Assembly (NCBI RefSeq): GCF_027052235.1
Contig: NZ_JALUFF010000030.1
Location: forward strand, 1 to 46,139
Direction: 5' to 3'
DNA length: 46,139 nt
DNA from: Thermococcus sp.
GTDB taxonomy: Archaea; Methanobacteriota_B; Thermococci; Thermococcales; Thermococcaceae
The notes beneath the pieces are model-generated. The model worked only from the letters and a program-made list of their open reading frames with translations, did not search any database and was not told the DNA's origin. Position 1 is the first letter of the stretch. Each line of letters starts with the position of its first letter. Shown piece after piece: positions 16,396-24,937 of this stretch. The position numbers and the translations under genes were made by a program.

Positions 16396-16568
16396 GGGAG
16401 CTTGAGCGGGAAGTGCTCCTCAGGCTGGCCAGAAAAGCCCTGAAGGAGCTTGAGGAAGCCTACCGCAGAATACCGGACACCGACAACGGAAAAGCTTATT
16501 TATTCCGAGGAAAAGAGAGGGTTAGGCTCATGCTTAAACTGCTGGAGGGTGATGGAGATGCCGTTTGA
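16392..16568 (+). CDS. Small helical protein between TFS and PCNA
   Basis: 58 residues. GTG 16392 overlaps the TFS stop (GTGA) and the stop lies 11 nt inside pcna. The sequence is charged and helical: RELEREVLLRLARKALKELE, then AYRRIPDTDNGKAYLFRGKERVRLMLKLLEG. Overlap on both sides suggests translational coupling with TFS. Against it: the pcna promoter lies inside it and its composition could be a by-product of that. Function unknown; not recognised as a family. Confidence 0.5.
   Translation: MRELEREVLLRLARKALKELEEAYRRIPDTDNGKAYLFRGKERVRLMLKLLEGDGDAV
16494..16503 (+). promoter_or_regulatory. pcn: Internal pcna promoter
   Basis: TTATTTATT preceded by GGAAAAGC lies 55-64 bp upstream of the pcna start inside the small ORF. 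It would give a leader of about 33 nt carrying GGTGATGG, so pcna can be transcribed apart from TFS. Confidence 0.5.
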
Positions 16569-17307
16569 AGTCGTTTTTGACGGGGCCAAGGAGTTCGCTG
16601 ACCTGATAGCGACGGCGAGCAACCTGATAGACGAGGCAGCGTTCAAGTTTACGGAGGAAGGCATCAGCATGCGCGCCATGGACCCGAGCAGGGTTGTACT
16701 CATCGACCTGAACCTCCCGGAGAGCATCTTCTCCAAGTACGAGGTCGAGGAGCCGGAGACGATAGGCATAAACATGGACCAGTTCAAGAAAGTTCTCAAA
16801 CGCGGAAAGGCCAAGGACACCCTCATACTCAGGAAGGGCGATGAGAACTTCCTTGAGGTAACCTTTGAGGGAACCGCGAAGAGAACCTTCAGGTTGCCCC
16901 TCATAGACGTTGAGGAGCTTGAACTTGAGCTCCCCGAGTTGCCCTTCACCGCCAAGGTCGTTCTCCTCGGAGAGGTTCTCAAGGAGGCCGTTAAGGACGC
17001 TTCGCTGGTTAGCGACGCCATAAAGTTCATAGCCAAGGAGAACGAGTTCACGATGAGGGCTGAAGGGGAGACCAACGAGGTCGAGATAAGGCTAACCCTT
17101 GAGGATGAAGGTTTGCTCGACCTTGAGGTGGAGGAAGAGACAAAGAGCGCCTACGGAATAAGCTACCTCAGCGACATGATAAAGGGCATCGGAAAGGCCG
17201 ACGAGGTAACGCTCCGCTTCGGCAACGAGATGCCCCTCCAGATGGAGTACTACATAAGGGACGAGGGCAGACTGACGTTCCTTCTCGCTCCTCGCGTCGA
17301 GGAGTGA
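16558..17307 (+). CDS. pcn: PCNA sliding clamp
   Basis: 249 residues, the archaeal homotrimeric clamp that tethers DNA polymerases, ligase and Fen1 to DNA. Nearly every block matches Pyrococcus PCNA as I recall it: MPFEVVFDGAKEFADLI, GISMRAMDPSRVVLIDLNLP, the interdomain loop before PFTAKVV, SLVSDAIKFIA and C-terminal LTFLLAPRVEE. ATG 16558 (MPFE) is the family start, with GGTGATGG before it; the ATG two codons earlier is not needed. gins51 follows after 28 nt, as is usual in Thermococcales. Confidence 0.97.
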   Translation: MPFEVVFDGAKEFADLIATASNLIDEAAFKFTEEGISMRAMDPSRVVLIDLNLPESIFSKYEVEEPETIGINMDQFKKVLKRGKAKDTLILRKGDENFLEVTFEGTAKRTFRLPLIDVEELELELPELPFTAKVVLLGEVLKEAVKDASLVSDAIKFIAKENEFTMRAEGETNEVEIRLTLEDEGLLDLEVEEETKSAYGISYLSDMIKGIGKADEVTLRFGNEMPLQMEYYIRDEGRLTFLLAPRVEE

Positions 17308-17335
17308 TTCCCTTTTTCTTTCCTTGGTGGTGGGA

Positions 17336-17902
17336 ATGGACATCGTGAAGCTCAGGGAGCTCCTTGAGGAGGAGCTTTCAAAACTTGAGCTGGTAAGGCT
17401 CGATGAGGACTTCTACCGGGAATACGACAGCCTGATAAAGGCCCTCAAGCTGAGTGCCGAGAGCTCCCGCGAGAGGGGTGAAGACGTAGAGGAGCGCCTC
17501 TACCTCGCACAGCTCAAGATAGCGGAGGAGCTGATGAGGGAAATCCTCAGGCTCAGGCTCCACAAGATAGTTGACCTTGCCGTTGATGGGAAGCTTGAGG
17601 ATATGACTGCCGAGGAAAGGAAGCTCTACAGGGTTCTCAGGGCTTTTGTTAGGGGCGAGGAGCTCCCGGGGGAGGGAGTTGAAGAGAAAGCCGAGGAGGA
17701 GAGCGAACCCACTCCCGCCGAGAGCCCCCTCAGGGGGCCGAGGTACGCTTACATAGTAGGCAAGAGCCTTCCAGCAGTTATGGGGCCCGACCTCAAGGAA
17801 TACGGTCCCTTTATGGCAGGTGACCTCGTGACCCTCCCGGAGGAAATAGGCTCGGTCCTCGTTAGGCGGGGCGTCGCCGTTAAAATAAGGCTTCCCCAGT
17901 GA
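17336..17902 (+). CDS. gins51: GINS complex subunit Gins51
   Basis: 188 residues. The A-domain is the helical N-terminal part (KLRELLEEELSKLE through KLYRVLRAFVRGEEL, about residues 5-112). An acidic, proline-containing linker follows (KAEEESEPTPAES). The small C-terminal B-domain is PAVMGPDLKEYGPFMAGDLV then LPEEIGSVLVRRGVA, the A-B order of Sld5/Psf1-type subunits. With Gins23 it forms the archaeal GINS that links MCM helicase with GAN/Cdc45 at the replication fork. ATG 17336 follows GGTGGTGGG. Directly overlaps or touches the next gene. Confidence 0.93.
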   Translation: MDIVKLRELLEEELSKLELVRLDEDFYREYDSLIKALKLSAESSRERGEDVEERLYLAQLKIAEELMREILRLRLHKIVDLAVDGKLEDMTAEERKLYRVLRAFVRGEELPGEGVEEKAEEESEPTPAESPLRGPRYAYIVGKSLPAVMGPDLKEYGPFMAGDLVTLPEEIGSVLVRRGVAVKIRLPQ

Positions 17903-17907
17903 TGGAG

Positions 17908-19827
17908 ATGCCGTTCTCGGTCTGCATGCGCGACTGCTATGACACATGCTCCATGATAAGCGAGTTTAAGGATGGAAGGCTTGCAGTCAGGGGAAACCCG
18001 GAGCACCCCGTAACCGCTGGCTTCCTCTGTCCGAAGGGGGCGCTTTTGCCAAGGTGGTTCCACTCACGGGACAGATTGAGAACCCCGCTCATCAGAACGG
18101 GCGAGAGAGGTGAGGGGGACTTCAGAAAGGCGAGCTGGGAAGAGGCGATAAAGCTCGTCGCGAATAAGCTGAGGGAGACGATCGAGCACTACGGGAGCGA
18201 GAGCATCCTCGTCTATCAATACGCCGGCGACAGGGGGGTTGTCAACTACGCCTTCCCGCTCAGGCTCTTTCACTACCTCAACACTGCTATCCTCGACTAC
18301 GGCATCTGCGACAGGGCCGGGCAGGAGGCTTTGAAGGACGTTTACGGCACAGCCGTAGGCCTCGACCCGGAAAAGCTGGGAGAGCAGAGGCTAATCGTCT
18401 ACTGGGGTATAAACCCATTCTGGACGAACCTCCACGGCTTCATGCTGGCCAAGAAGAACAACCTTGAGATATGGACGGTGGATGTGGTTAGAACGGAGAC
18501 CGCCAAGAGGAGCGACAGGTTCTTCCAGATAAGGCCCGACACGGACGTTCTACTTGCCCTTGGTGCTGCGAAGGTTCTCATCGAGGAGGGGCTCTATGAT
18601 AAGGCTTTCGTTCGCGAAAACGTTTATGGTTTTGAGGAATTCAAGAATTATGTAAAAAGGTTATCGCTTGATTATGTGAGCCGGGAGACGGGTCTGAGCG
18701 TTAATGAAATCGAGGAGTTCGCCAGAGGCTACGTCGAAAAGAAAGGGATAATCCACATCGGCTACGGCTTCCAGCGTTCTTTGGCCGGGGGTGAAGCGGT
18801 CAGAGCTATAGCCATCCTCCCGGCTCTAGTGGGTCACAGCTTCGGCTTCATCTACGACATGAAGACGATAGATAAAAGCTACGCGGAAGGAGCCTTCCTG
18901 AGGAGGAAGCCCACTAAGCGGATTCCCCAGATGAAGCTTGCCGAGTACATCGAGCGCGGGGAAATAAGGTTCCTCTACGTCTACAACTCCAATCCTCTCG
19001 CGAGCCTGCCGAACCAGAACCGGCTGAGAAAAGCCCTGAAAGAGAGTGAAGTCTTCGTGGTTACGCACGACCTCTTTTTGACCGATACGGCGCTCTACTC
19101 GGACGTCGTCCTGCCGGCAAACACTTTCTTCGAGAGGCTTGACATAGCCGACAGCTACTACCACCGCTACGTGGCCCTTAACGAGCCAGTTGCAAAGTTA
19201 TACGGAAAGAGCAACAGTGAGGTTACAAGGCTTTTGGCAAAGGCCCTCGGGATAGAGAACCCCCACCTCTACGAGAGCGATGAGGAAGTGATAAGAAAAG
19301 TCCTGGAAATTAACGGGCTGAGCTGGGAAGAGCTTAGAAAGAGGGGCTTCGTCAAAGTTCCGGAAAGGCCGAGGAAGTGGGAAACGCCGAGCGGGAAGAT
19401 AGAGTTCTACTCCCGAAGAGCTGTTAAGCGCGGTCTGAGTCCTTTTCCAGAGTACCGAAAGTTCGAGGGGAGATATCCCCTGAGGCTGCTCACCCCAACC
19501 CACAGGATGACGATAACGAGCCAGTACCACAACACCCATGGAATGATAGACCCTAACCTCTACATCAACCCGGTCGATGCGAGAGAAAGGGGCATCCAAG
19601 ACGGCGAGGTGGTAGAGGTCCTTAACGACTTCGGAAGAGTTCGGACGAGGGCAAAGCTGAACGAAGACGTTCCCGCCGGTGTTGTCCTGCTCTACAAGGC
19701 CTTCTGGGTTAGGCTACTCGGATGGAACGCCAACTTTCTGACAACGGATGAAACTGTTCAAGGATATGGAAACGGCTCAGCGTACCATTCAACGTGGGTC
19801 GAAGTTATGAAACCTAACGGCAAATAG
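17908..19827 (+). CDS. Molybdopterin/tungstopterin oxidoreductase, stand-alone
   Basis: 639 residues of the DMSO-reductase superfamily. An N-terminal [4Fe-4S] site is C6, C10, C14 and C41 (CxxxCxxxC then CPKG). Cys134 in YGICDRAG sits where the metal-ligand residue occurs. The C-terminal beta-barrel domain (LTPTHRMTITSQYHNTHG, VVEVLNDFGRVRTRA) closes the pterin site. No Tat signal, so it is cytoplasmic. No electron-transfer partner is adjacent, and its redox substrate is unknown. ATG 17908 copies the pcna start context (GTGATGGAGATGCCGTT); ATG 17902 is the alternative. Mo-cofactor genes moaB-moeA lie 8 kb away. Confidence 0.9.
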   Translation: MPFSVCMRDCYDTCSMISEFKDGRLAVRGNPEHPVTAGFLCPKGALLPRWFHSRDRLRTPLIRTGERGEGDFRKASWEEAIKLVANKLRETIEHYGSESILVYQYAGDRGVVNYAFPLRLFHYLNTAILDYGICDRAGQEALKDVYGTAVGLDPEKLGEQRLIVYWGINPFWTNLHGFMLAKKNNLEIWTVDVVRTETAKRSDRFFQIRPDTDVLLALGAAKVLIEEGLYDKAFVRENVYGFEEFKNYVKRLSLDYVSRETGLSVNEIEEFARGYVEKKGIIHIGYGFQRSLAGGEAVRAIAILPALVGHSFGFIYDMKTIDKSYAEGAFLRRKPTKRIPQMKLAEYIERGEIRFLYVYNSNPLASLPNQNRLRKALKESEVFVVTHDLFLTDTALYSDVVLPANTFFERLDIADSYYHRYVALNEPVAKLYGKSNSEVTRLLAKALGIENPHLYESDEEVIRKVLEINGLSWEELRKRGFVKVPERPRKWETPSGKIEFYSRRAVKRGLSPFPEYRKFEGRYPLRLLTPTHRMTITSQYHNTHGMIDPNLYINPVDARERGIQDGEVVEVLNDFGRVRTRAKLNEDVPAGVVLLYKAFWVRLLGWNANFLTTDETVQGYGNGSAYHSTWVEVMKPNGK

Positions 19828-19912
19828 AGTTGGAAAAAGCTTCTATTTTTTCAAATTCCTTCCGGTTTGATTTCCATAGCGACGGTTATTACCGGATGAT
19901 CTTTGTCCAAAC

Positions 19913-19985
19913 TTCAAAGAACTTTGAAAGGTATTGCACAGCCGACAGAAAAATGAAGGAAAACGAACCGAAAACCTTATATATT
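19913..19985 (+). promoter_or_regulatory. Peroxiredoxin promoter region with inverted repeat
   Basis: TATA box CTTATATATT at 19976-19985 predicts transcription near 20007, before a GAGGTGAT ribosome site. Upstream, TTCAAAG (19913-19919) and CTTTGAA (19922-19928) form perfect 7-bp inverted arms two bases apart, about 50 bp before TATA: a candidate binding site for an unknown regulator. The rest of the 213-base gap (19828-20040) shows nothing else. Confidence 0.5.
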
Positions 19986-20040
19986 CGAACCCATCAGGTT
20001 TATAGTGAAGACGACACAAAAAAATGAGAGGTGATGAAAG

Positions 20041-20691
20041 ATGGTCGTCATAGGAGAAAAGTTCCCGGAAGTTGAGGTCAAGACCACCCACGGAGTGATA
20101 AAGCTCCCGGACTACTTCGCCGAGAAGGGCAAGTGGTTCATGCTGTTCAGCCACCCCGCAGACTTCACCCCGGTCTGTACGACCGAGTTCTACGCCCTCC
20201 AGAAGAGGGTTGATCAGTTCAGGGAGCTCGGCGTCGAGCCCATCGGACTGAGCGTTGACCAGGTCTTCAGCCACATTAAGTGGATGGAGTGGATAAAGGA
20301 GAACCTCGGCGAGGAGATAACCTTCCCGGTTATAGCCGACGACCGCGGTGACCTCGCCGACAAGCTTGGCATGATACCCAGCGGAGCAACGATAACCGCG
20401 AGGGCGGTCTTCATCGTCGACGACAAGGGCATCATAAGGGCCATCGTCTACTACCCGGCCGAGGTCGGCAGGGACTGGGACGAGATCCTCAGGCTTGTCA
20501 AGGCCCTCAAGATAAGCACCGAGAAGGGCGTCGCCCTGCCACACAAGTGGCCCAACAACGAGCTCATCGGCGACAAGGTCATCGTCCCGCCGGCCAGCAC
20601 CATCGAAGAGGTCAAGCAGCGCGAGGAGGCCAAGGCTAAGGGCGAGATCGAATGCTACGACTGGTGGTTCTGCTACAAGAAGCTTGAGTGA
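20041..20691 (+). CDS. Peroxiredoxin (archaeal 1-Cys/Prx6-like decameric type)
   Basis: 216 residues. Peroxidatic Cys46 lies in [12 protein letters not shown]. Cys205 and Cys211 are in the C-terminal CYDWWFC, matching the three-cysteine pattern of Aeropyrum and Pyrococcus thiol peroxidases, where they help regenerate Cys46. It reduces H2O2 and alkyl peroxides in the cytoplasm; as Thermococcales lack catalase it is a main peroxide defence. Very strong codon bias toward C-ending codons and a good promoter suggest high expression. Confidence 0.95.
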   Translation: MVVIGEKFPEVEVKTTHGVIKLPDYFAEKGKWFMLFSHPADFTPVCTTEFYALQKRVDQFRELGVEPIGLSVDQVFSHIKWMEWIKENLGEEITFPVIADDRGDLADKLGMIPSGATITARAVFIVDDKGIIRAIVYYPAEVGRDWDEILRLVKALKISTEKGVALPHKWPNNELIGDKVIVPPASTIEEVKQREEAKAKGEIECYDWWFCYKKLE

Positions 20692-20700
20692 GCTTCTTTT

Positions 20701-21231
20701 CTATTCTCTAAACTTTTCGTATATCAGCTCGTCAACGAAGCCGTGTCCCGGAACGTAGTGGTGTTTTCTCAGCCTGCCGGCGAGCTCGAAGCCGTTCTTT
20801 TCAAGGACTCTGATTGAGGCAACGTTGGGTTCGTAAACTCTTGCGTAGACCTTTCTGAGGTTGAGCCACTCGAAGGCGTAAATTAAAGCGAGCTTTACCG
20901 CCTCTGTGGCATATCCCCTCCCCCAGTGCTCCCTGGCTATGGTATAGCCAAGCTCCGCGTTTCCATCGCGGTGGTTTATTTTGTGAAGGCCGAGAAAGCC
21001 GACGAGCGATGATGTTGCGTTTTCAACGATTGCAAAAACCCTGTTGCGTTCTTTTTCACGCCTCAATTGCTCGTACCATTCGAGTTCGTCCTCAAAGAAT
21101 AAGATTCCGTCAGGGTTTGTCAGGAAGAGCCTCACCTGACGGTCGTTGTACCAGAGCCACGCCCGCTTTATATCCTCCTTGACGGGGACCGAAAGGGACA
21201 CCAGCTCGCCCCTAAGAACGAGGGGTCTCAT
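20701..21231 (-). CDS. GNAT-family N-acetyltransferase (RimJ/RimL-like)
   Basis: 176 residues. It opens LRGELVSLSVPVKEDIKRAWLWYND, with the acetyl-CoA loop ELGYTIAREHWGRGYATEAVKL (the R-G-x-G-Y/A motif) and the C-terminal YEPNVASIRVLEKNGFELAGRLRKH. This is the RimJ/RimL pattern, acetylating protein N-termini, antibiotics or small amines; the substrate is open. ATG 21231 fits AGGTG upstream better than GTG 21240. It converges on the peroxiredoxin gene and diverges from the HTH regulator. Confidence 0.88.
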   Translation of the reverse strand: MRPLVLRGELVSLSVPVKEDIKRAWLWYNDRQVRLFLTNPDGILFFEDELEWYEQLRREKERNRVFAIVENATSSLVGFLGLHKINHRDGNAELGYTIAREHWGRGYATEAVKLALIYAFEWLNLRKVYARVYEPNVASIRVLEKNGFELAGRLRKHHYVPGHGFVDELIYEKFRE

Positions 21232-21276
21232 CGGGAACACCTTAACTTTATAACATCGTACTCCTATTTAAATTCG

Positions 21277-22233
21277 ATGGACAGGGAAAGGCTTATCAAG
21301 GCTGTGGAGACGGTACTCAGAGGCGCTGGATACAAAACGGCTAGACTGGACTTTCGCGGGTCCTGCTTTGACCTCGTGGCGAGCAGGACGCTCACGCTCC
21401 TCTTCGTGAAGGTGGTCACCAACATAGACACGGTCACCGAGGAGCAGGCCGAAGATTTGAAGAGGCTCGCCAGGTTCTTCAACGCCTCCCCCATAATCGT
21501 CGGGCTGAAGAGCAAGAACGCTGAGCTTGAGGAGGGGGTAGTTTACGAGCGCTTTGGCATCTATGCCCTCCGACCCGAGACCCTCTACGATGTTCTCGTC
21601 GAAAACGAGCTACCGGCAGTCTTCGCGGAGCGCGGTGGCCTCTACGTCAGGATAAACGGGAAGCTCTTGAGGGAGCTGAGGGAGAGGCACGGCTATTCTG
21701 TGGGCGAGCTCTCCCGCCTTCTGGGCGTCTCAAGGAAGACACTCCTCAACTATGAAAAGGGCGAGCAGGCGGTCTCGCTTGACGTGGCCCTCCTCCTTGA
21801 GGACATCTTTGACGAACCCCTGGTGGAGCCGATAGACGTTCTCAACGCGAAGGTCGAGGCAAAGCTTGACCTGAAGCCCGAGACCCCGCTGGAGAGGGAG
21901 ATATTCGAGCGTCTCAGGGCACTGGGGCTCGGGCTCGTGAAGGTGAAGAAGGCCCCCTTCAACGCGGTCTCAAGGGGCGACGAGTTCAGAATACTTACCG
22001 GCATAGACGAGAAGAAGACCTCCTCAACGGTCAGAAGGGCAGAGATGGTAGCAGAGGTGGGGAGGATAATAAACTCCGAGGGCGTCTTCATCCTTGAGAA
22101 GACTAAGACCGAGGTGGTTGACAGTGTCCCGCTCATCCCGAAGGAGAGCCTCCGCGAGGTCAGGGATGCGGACGAGCTGATAAACCTGATAGAGGAGCTC
22201 AAGAAGGAGATAAAGGCACGGCTCTTCAGCTGA
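21277..22233 (+). CDS. HTH-type transcriptional regulator (archaeal COG1395 family)
   Basis: 318 residues. Residues 1-115 form an alpha/beta domain of restriction-endonuclease-like look (AVETVLRGAGYKTARLDFRG then FDLVASRTLTLLFVKVV). An XRE-type helix-turn-helix follows at about 128-180 (LRERHGYSVGELSRLLGVSRKTLLNYEKG). The C-terminal part is charged alpha/beta and ends in a helix. The family is nearly universal in Thermococcales; its regulon is unknown. A TATA element (21247-21253) lies 27 bp before the ATG and there is no ribosome site, so the message is probably leaderless. The stop overlaps the HD gene stop by 8 nt. Confidence 0.85.
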   Translation: MDRERLIKAVETVLRGAGYKTARLDFRGSCFDLVASRTLTLLFVKVVTNIDTVTEEQAEDLKRLARFFNASPIIVGLKSKNAELEEGVVYERFGIYALRPETLYDVLVENELPAVFAERGGLYVRINGKLLRELRERHGYSVGELSRLLGVSRKTLLNYEKGEQAVSLDVALLLEDIFDEPLVEPIDVLNAKVEAKLDLKPETPLEREIFERLRALGLGLVKVKKAPFNAVSRGDEFRILTGIDEKKTSSTVRRAEMVAEVGRIINSEGVFILEKTKTEVVDSVPLIPKESLREVRDADELINLIEELKKEIKARLFS

Positions 22234-23470
22234 AGAGAACGCGCCTCCAGACTTCCTCCAGCTTCTTTGCGTGTTCTTCGGGTGAGGCTATCAACACCGC
22301 CCAGCGGGGGGTCTGCCTCCTCTTGAGCGCGTTGGCCAGAGGGGTAACCCTTGATAGGGGCTGAACTTCACCGTTTTCGAGGAGAACCTTCACACCGGTC
22401 TCTTTAAGCCTGGGCTCACTAAGCATTAAGTCCGCTATGCTGAACTCAAGGATTACCTCGCCTTCGCCAGCTCCAACGGCCTCTGAGAGGCTCCTCTCAA
22501 GCTCCTGCCTTCTCCTAACGTTTTTGTACGCCGTCAGCAACTCGCGCTTCTCCTCCGCGCTCAGCTCCTCGGCGCTGACCATTACCGCAGCCTTGTAGAG
22601 CTTCCTGTACTTTACCCTCCTCACGAGCTCCGCAGGGAGACCCTCCAGGTCCTCAAGTTCAACGAGAACCCTGCAGTCCGTCATCTTCCAGAAATCCCAG
22701 AGATGGCCCTCCTCAAGGGCAAACTCAAGGGCCCGGGTGAGCATCCCCTCAGCTATCTTAACCGTGTGATGGAAGTAAACCCTCGAATACATCAGCGAGC
22801 GCGCCACCATCATACCTTCAACCGCCTCTATCCCCTTCTCGTCAACGACGAGCTCGTCGCCGTGTATCCTCAGCACCTTAAGGAGCCTTTCAAGGTCTAT
22901 TATGCCGTGGGCGACGCCCGTGTAGTGAGCATCCCTAACGAGATAATCGAGCTGGTCAACGTCAACGCCCCCGTGGAGCATCTGGCCGAGGTAAGGCCTC
23001 TTCGCCCTGCCGAGTATAAGCTCCGCGACCTCCTTCGGGTCAAGGCCGTAGCTTGAAAGTATCTCCCCTATTCTTCCCCCATCTTCTTCCTCTGTTATGT
23101 TTATCCTCCCGGTTATTATGTCCTGACCGAGGCGCATATGGTCGCGCTCTTTGACGTAGTGCTTGTAGATGCTCTCGAAGGTGTGACTGAAGGGGCCGTG
23201 TCCTATATCGTGAAGCAGGGCACCAGCCTGAAGGAGCATCCCCTCCTCCTCGCTCAGACCAACTTCCCCTGAGAGTCTTCTCGCCAGGTTCCATGCTCCA
23301 AGGGAGTGCTCAAACCTGCTGTGGTTGGCCCCGGGGTAGACAATGTAAGCTAAGCCGAGTTGTCTGATGTGCCTCAGCCTCTGAAACTCCGGCGTCTTAA
23401 GGATGTCGAAAACCATACCCGAGACCCGCATACTGCCATGAATTGCGTCGTGGATTATCTTACCTCTCAC
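22226..23470 (-). CDS. HD-domain phosphohydrolase (dNTPase/SAMHD1-like)
   Basis: 414 residues. N-terminal HD domain: first His55 in SRFEHSLGAWNLA, the HD pair at 87-88 in LLHDIGHGPFSH, and the final Asp in GGVDVDQLDYLVRD. The DxxxYxxRD-type ending and IHDAIHG start are characteristic of deoxynucleoside triphosphate triphosphohydrolase-like proteins. It probably hydrolyses dNTPs or another nucleotide, though many archaeal members are untested. GTG 23470 fits GGTGAT upstream; GTG 23479 or ATG 23476 are alternatives. Promoter: CTTATTTAAAAC just upstream. Confidence 0.88.
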   Translation of the reverse strand: MRGKIIHDAIHGSMRVSGMVFDILKTPEFQRLRHIRQLGLAYIVYPGANHSRFEHSLGAWNLARRLSGEVGLSEEEGMLLQAGALLHDIGHGPFSHTFESIYKHYVKERDHMRLGQDIITGRINITEEEDGGRIGEILSSYGLDPKEVAELILGRAKRPYLGQMLHGGVDVDQLDYLVRDAHYTGVAHGIIDLERLLKVLRIHGDELVVDEKGIEAVEGMMVARSLMYSRVYFHHTVKIAEGMLTRALEFALEEGHLWDFWKMTDCRVLVELEDLEGLPAELVRRVKYRKLYKAAVMVSAEELSAEEKRELLTAYKNVRRRQELERSLSEAVGAGEGEVILEFSIADLMLSEPRLKETGVKVLLENGEVQPLSRVTPLANALKRRQTPRWAVLIASPEEHAKKLEEVWRRVLFS

Positions 23471-23533
23471 AACCATCACCCGCTGAAAATGTGAGAAGAG
23501 TTTTAAATAAGTTTTCGGCGATATGACAAGAAT

Positions 23534-24817
23534 TCATGAACCTTTGCCGGCTATGTATATTCTCTGTGTCTTGCCGAACTTCACAGGAAGTCCTTCCCTG
23601 AGCTTTTCCGCGGGGACCGCTTCAATTATTAACTCCGCCTGACCCGTCTCCTCGACCTCATAGCGAACTGGATTGTTGGCCTCGTATATCATCTCCCGGA
23701 CTTCGTCCTCGATTCCGGCCGGTTTCTTCCCTGTATAGGCCACCCTTATGATTGCCCTCGGCTTGGGGTTCTGTGGGGAAAGCGGGTAGTAGATTATCAC
23801 GAAGTCCACTAAATCGGGGTGGTTATATACTATTTCCATGACCTGATCTATGTGAAGCTTTGCTCCCGCGAGGCTTATGACGTCCTTGAGGCGGATTATG
23901 TTCCTCACCTCACCGTTCTCAACCCTCGCGAGGTCTCCAATGTCGTAGTTGAAGAGGGGCAACCCCGTCAGCTCACCCTCGCGCATAACCTTGGTTATGT
24001 AAATCCTCTTGTAGTTCTCGTAGCTGTCGCCGGTGTCCTTGAGAACCAGTATCGATTCCTTAAACTGGAACGGGAACGTTTTTCTGCGCTCTATTACACG
24101 ATAGCCAGTTATATCATCCTCTGTTGAACCGAAGTTATCAATGATGACTGCATTCGGGAAGAGCTCAAGGGTCGCCTTGGCGAGCTCTGGTGTGAGAGTT
24201 TCACCGCCAACCACCAGGGTCTGAATGTCGTTCCTTATTGACTCAGGAAGGGTCAGGCCGAGATTGTAAGCGGTGGCCGTGAGGCAGAAGAGGGCAGTTG
24301 GACGGATGTCCTCAAGCTCCCTGAGAAGGAGCTTTTTGTCCAGGAGATATCTTACAGGGATCTGGTAATAGGCGCTCTTGACGTTGAGGAACTCGAAGCT
24401 CCCAAGGGCAAAGACACCCGACGACGATGGGAGCTGGGGAAAGAACGACGCTATCCTGTCGCCTTTGTCCATGTACTCTCTTATCCACTCCTCTACCTGT
24501 CTGGCGGTTCTGGCCTTATCGTCCCTCGTGTAGGGTATTCTCTTTGGTTTCCCTGTGGTTCCGCTGGTTCTCATAATCGCATGAAAGACCTTCCTCTCTC
24601 TGATGTAGTCCGGCCACACGGACTCGGTGTTGTAGAGGTCGTGGGGCTTTATGACAACGTTATCGGTAAGCTTCTCCAGATCCTCAGGTTTAAGGCTCTC
24701 AATGTCAATTCCATCAAACTTTTCCCTCCAGAAAGGAGTGGTCTCTAGGGCTTTCTTCAGGGTGTACCTGAAGTCCCCCACGCTTTCCCGGTCAATCCTT
24801 CCCATTACCAATCCCAT
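23534..24817 (-). CDS. Phenylacetate-CoA ligase-like (CapK/PaaK family) adenylate-forming enzyme
   Basis: 427 residues of the ANL superfamily. The phosphate-binding loop is TSGTTGKPKRIPYTRDD (84-100), with FGSTED (adenine/acid contact) and FNYDIGDLARVENGEV. A C-terminal lid domain (LAGAKLHIDQVMEIVY, and a terminal KFGKTQRIY with the late lysine) is present, so all catalytic parts look intact. It should activate an aryl or acyl carboxylate as AMP ester and pass it to a thiol. ATG 24817 has AGGTGG upstream. Divergent from a second, degenerate relative, with which it probably works. Confidence 0.88.
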   Translation of the reverse strand: MGLVMGRIDRESVGDFRYTLKKALETTPFWREKFDGIDIESLKPEDLEKLTDNVVIKPHDLYNTESVWPDYIRERKVFHAIMRTSGTTGKPKRIPYTRDDKARTARQVEEWIREYMDKGDRIASFFPQLPSSSGVFALGSFEFLNVKSAYYQIPVRYLLDKKLLLRELEDIRPTALFCLTATAYNLGLTLPESIRNDIQTLVVGGETLTPELAKATLELFPNAVIIDNFGSTEDDITGYRVIERRKTFPFQFKESILVLKDTGDSYENYKRIYITKVMREGELTGLPLFNYDIGDLARVENGEVRNIIRLKDVISLAGAKLHIDQVMEIVYNHPDLVDFVIIYYPLSPQNPKPRAIIRVAYTGKKPAGIEDEVREMIYEANNPVRYEVEETGQAELIIEAVPAEKLREGLPVKFGKTQRIYIAGKGS

Positions 24818-24937
24818 AGAAGGCCACCTGTTAATGTTTCAAACCTCATTCTATTAATATTTAACGGAATTCCATGCACACCGAACACTGAAGTTCCCGG
24901 ATAAACCTTTTATAGTAGTTCGCCATAATAACCTATC

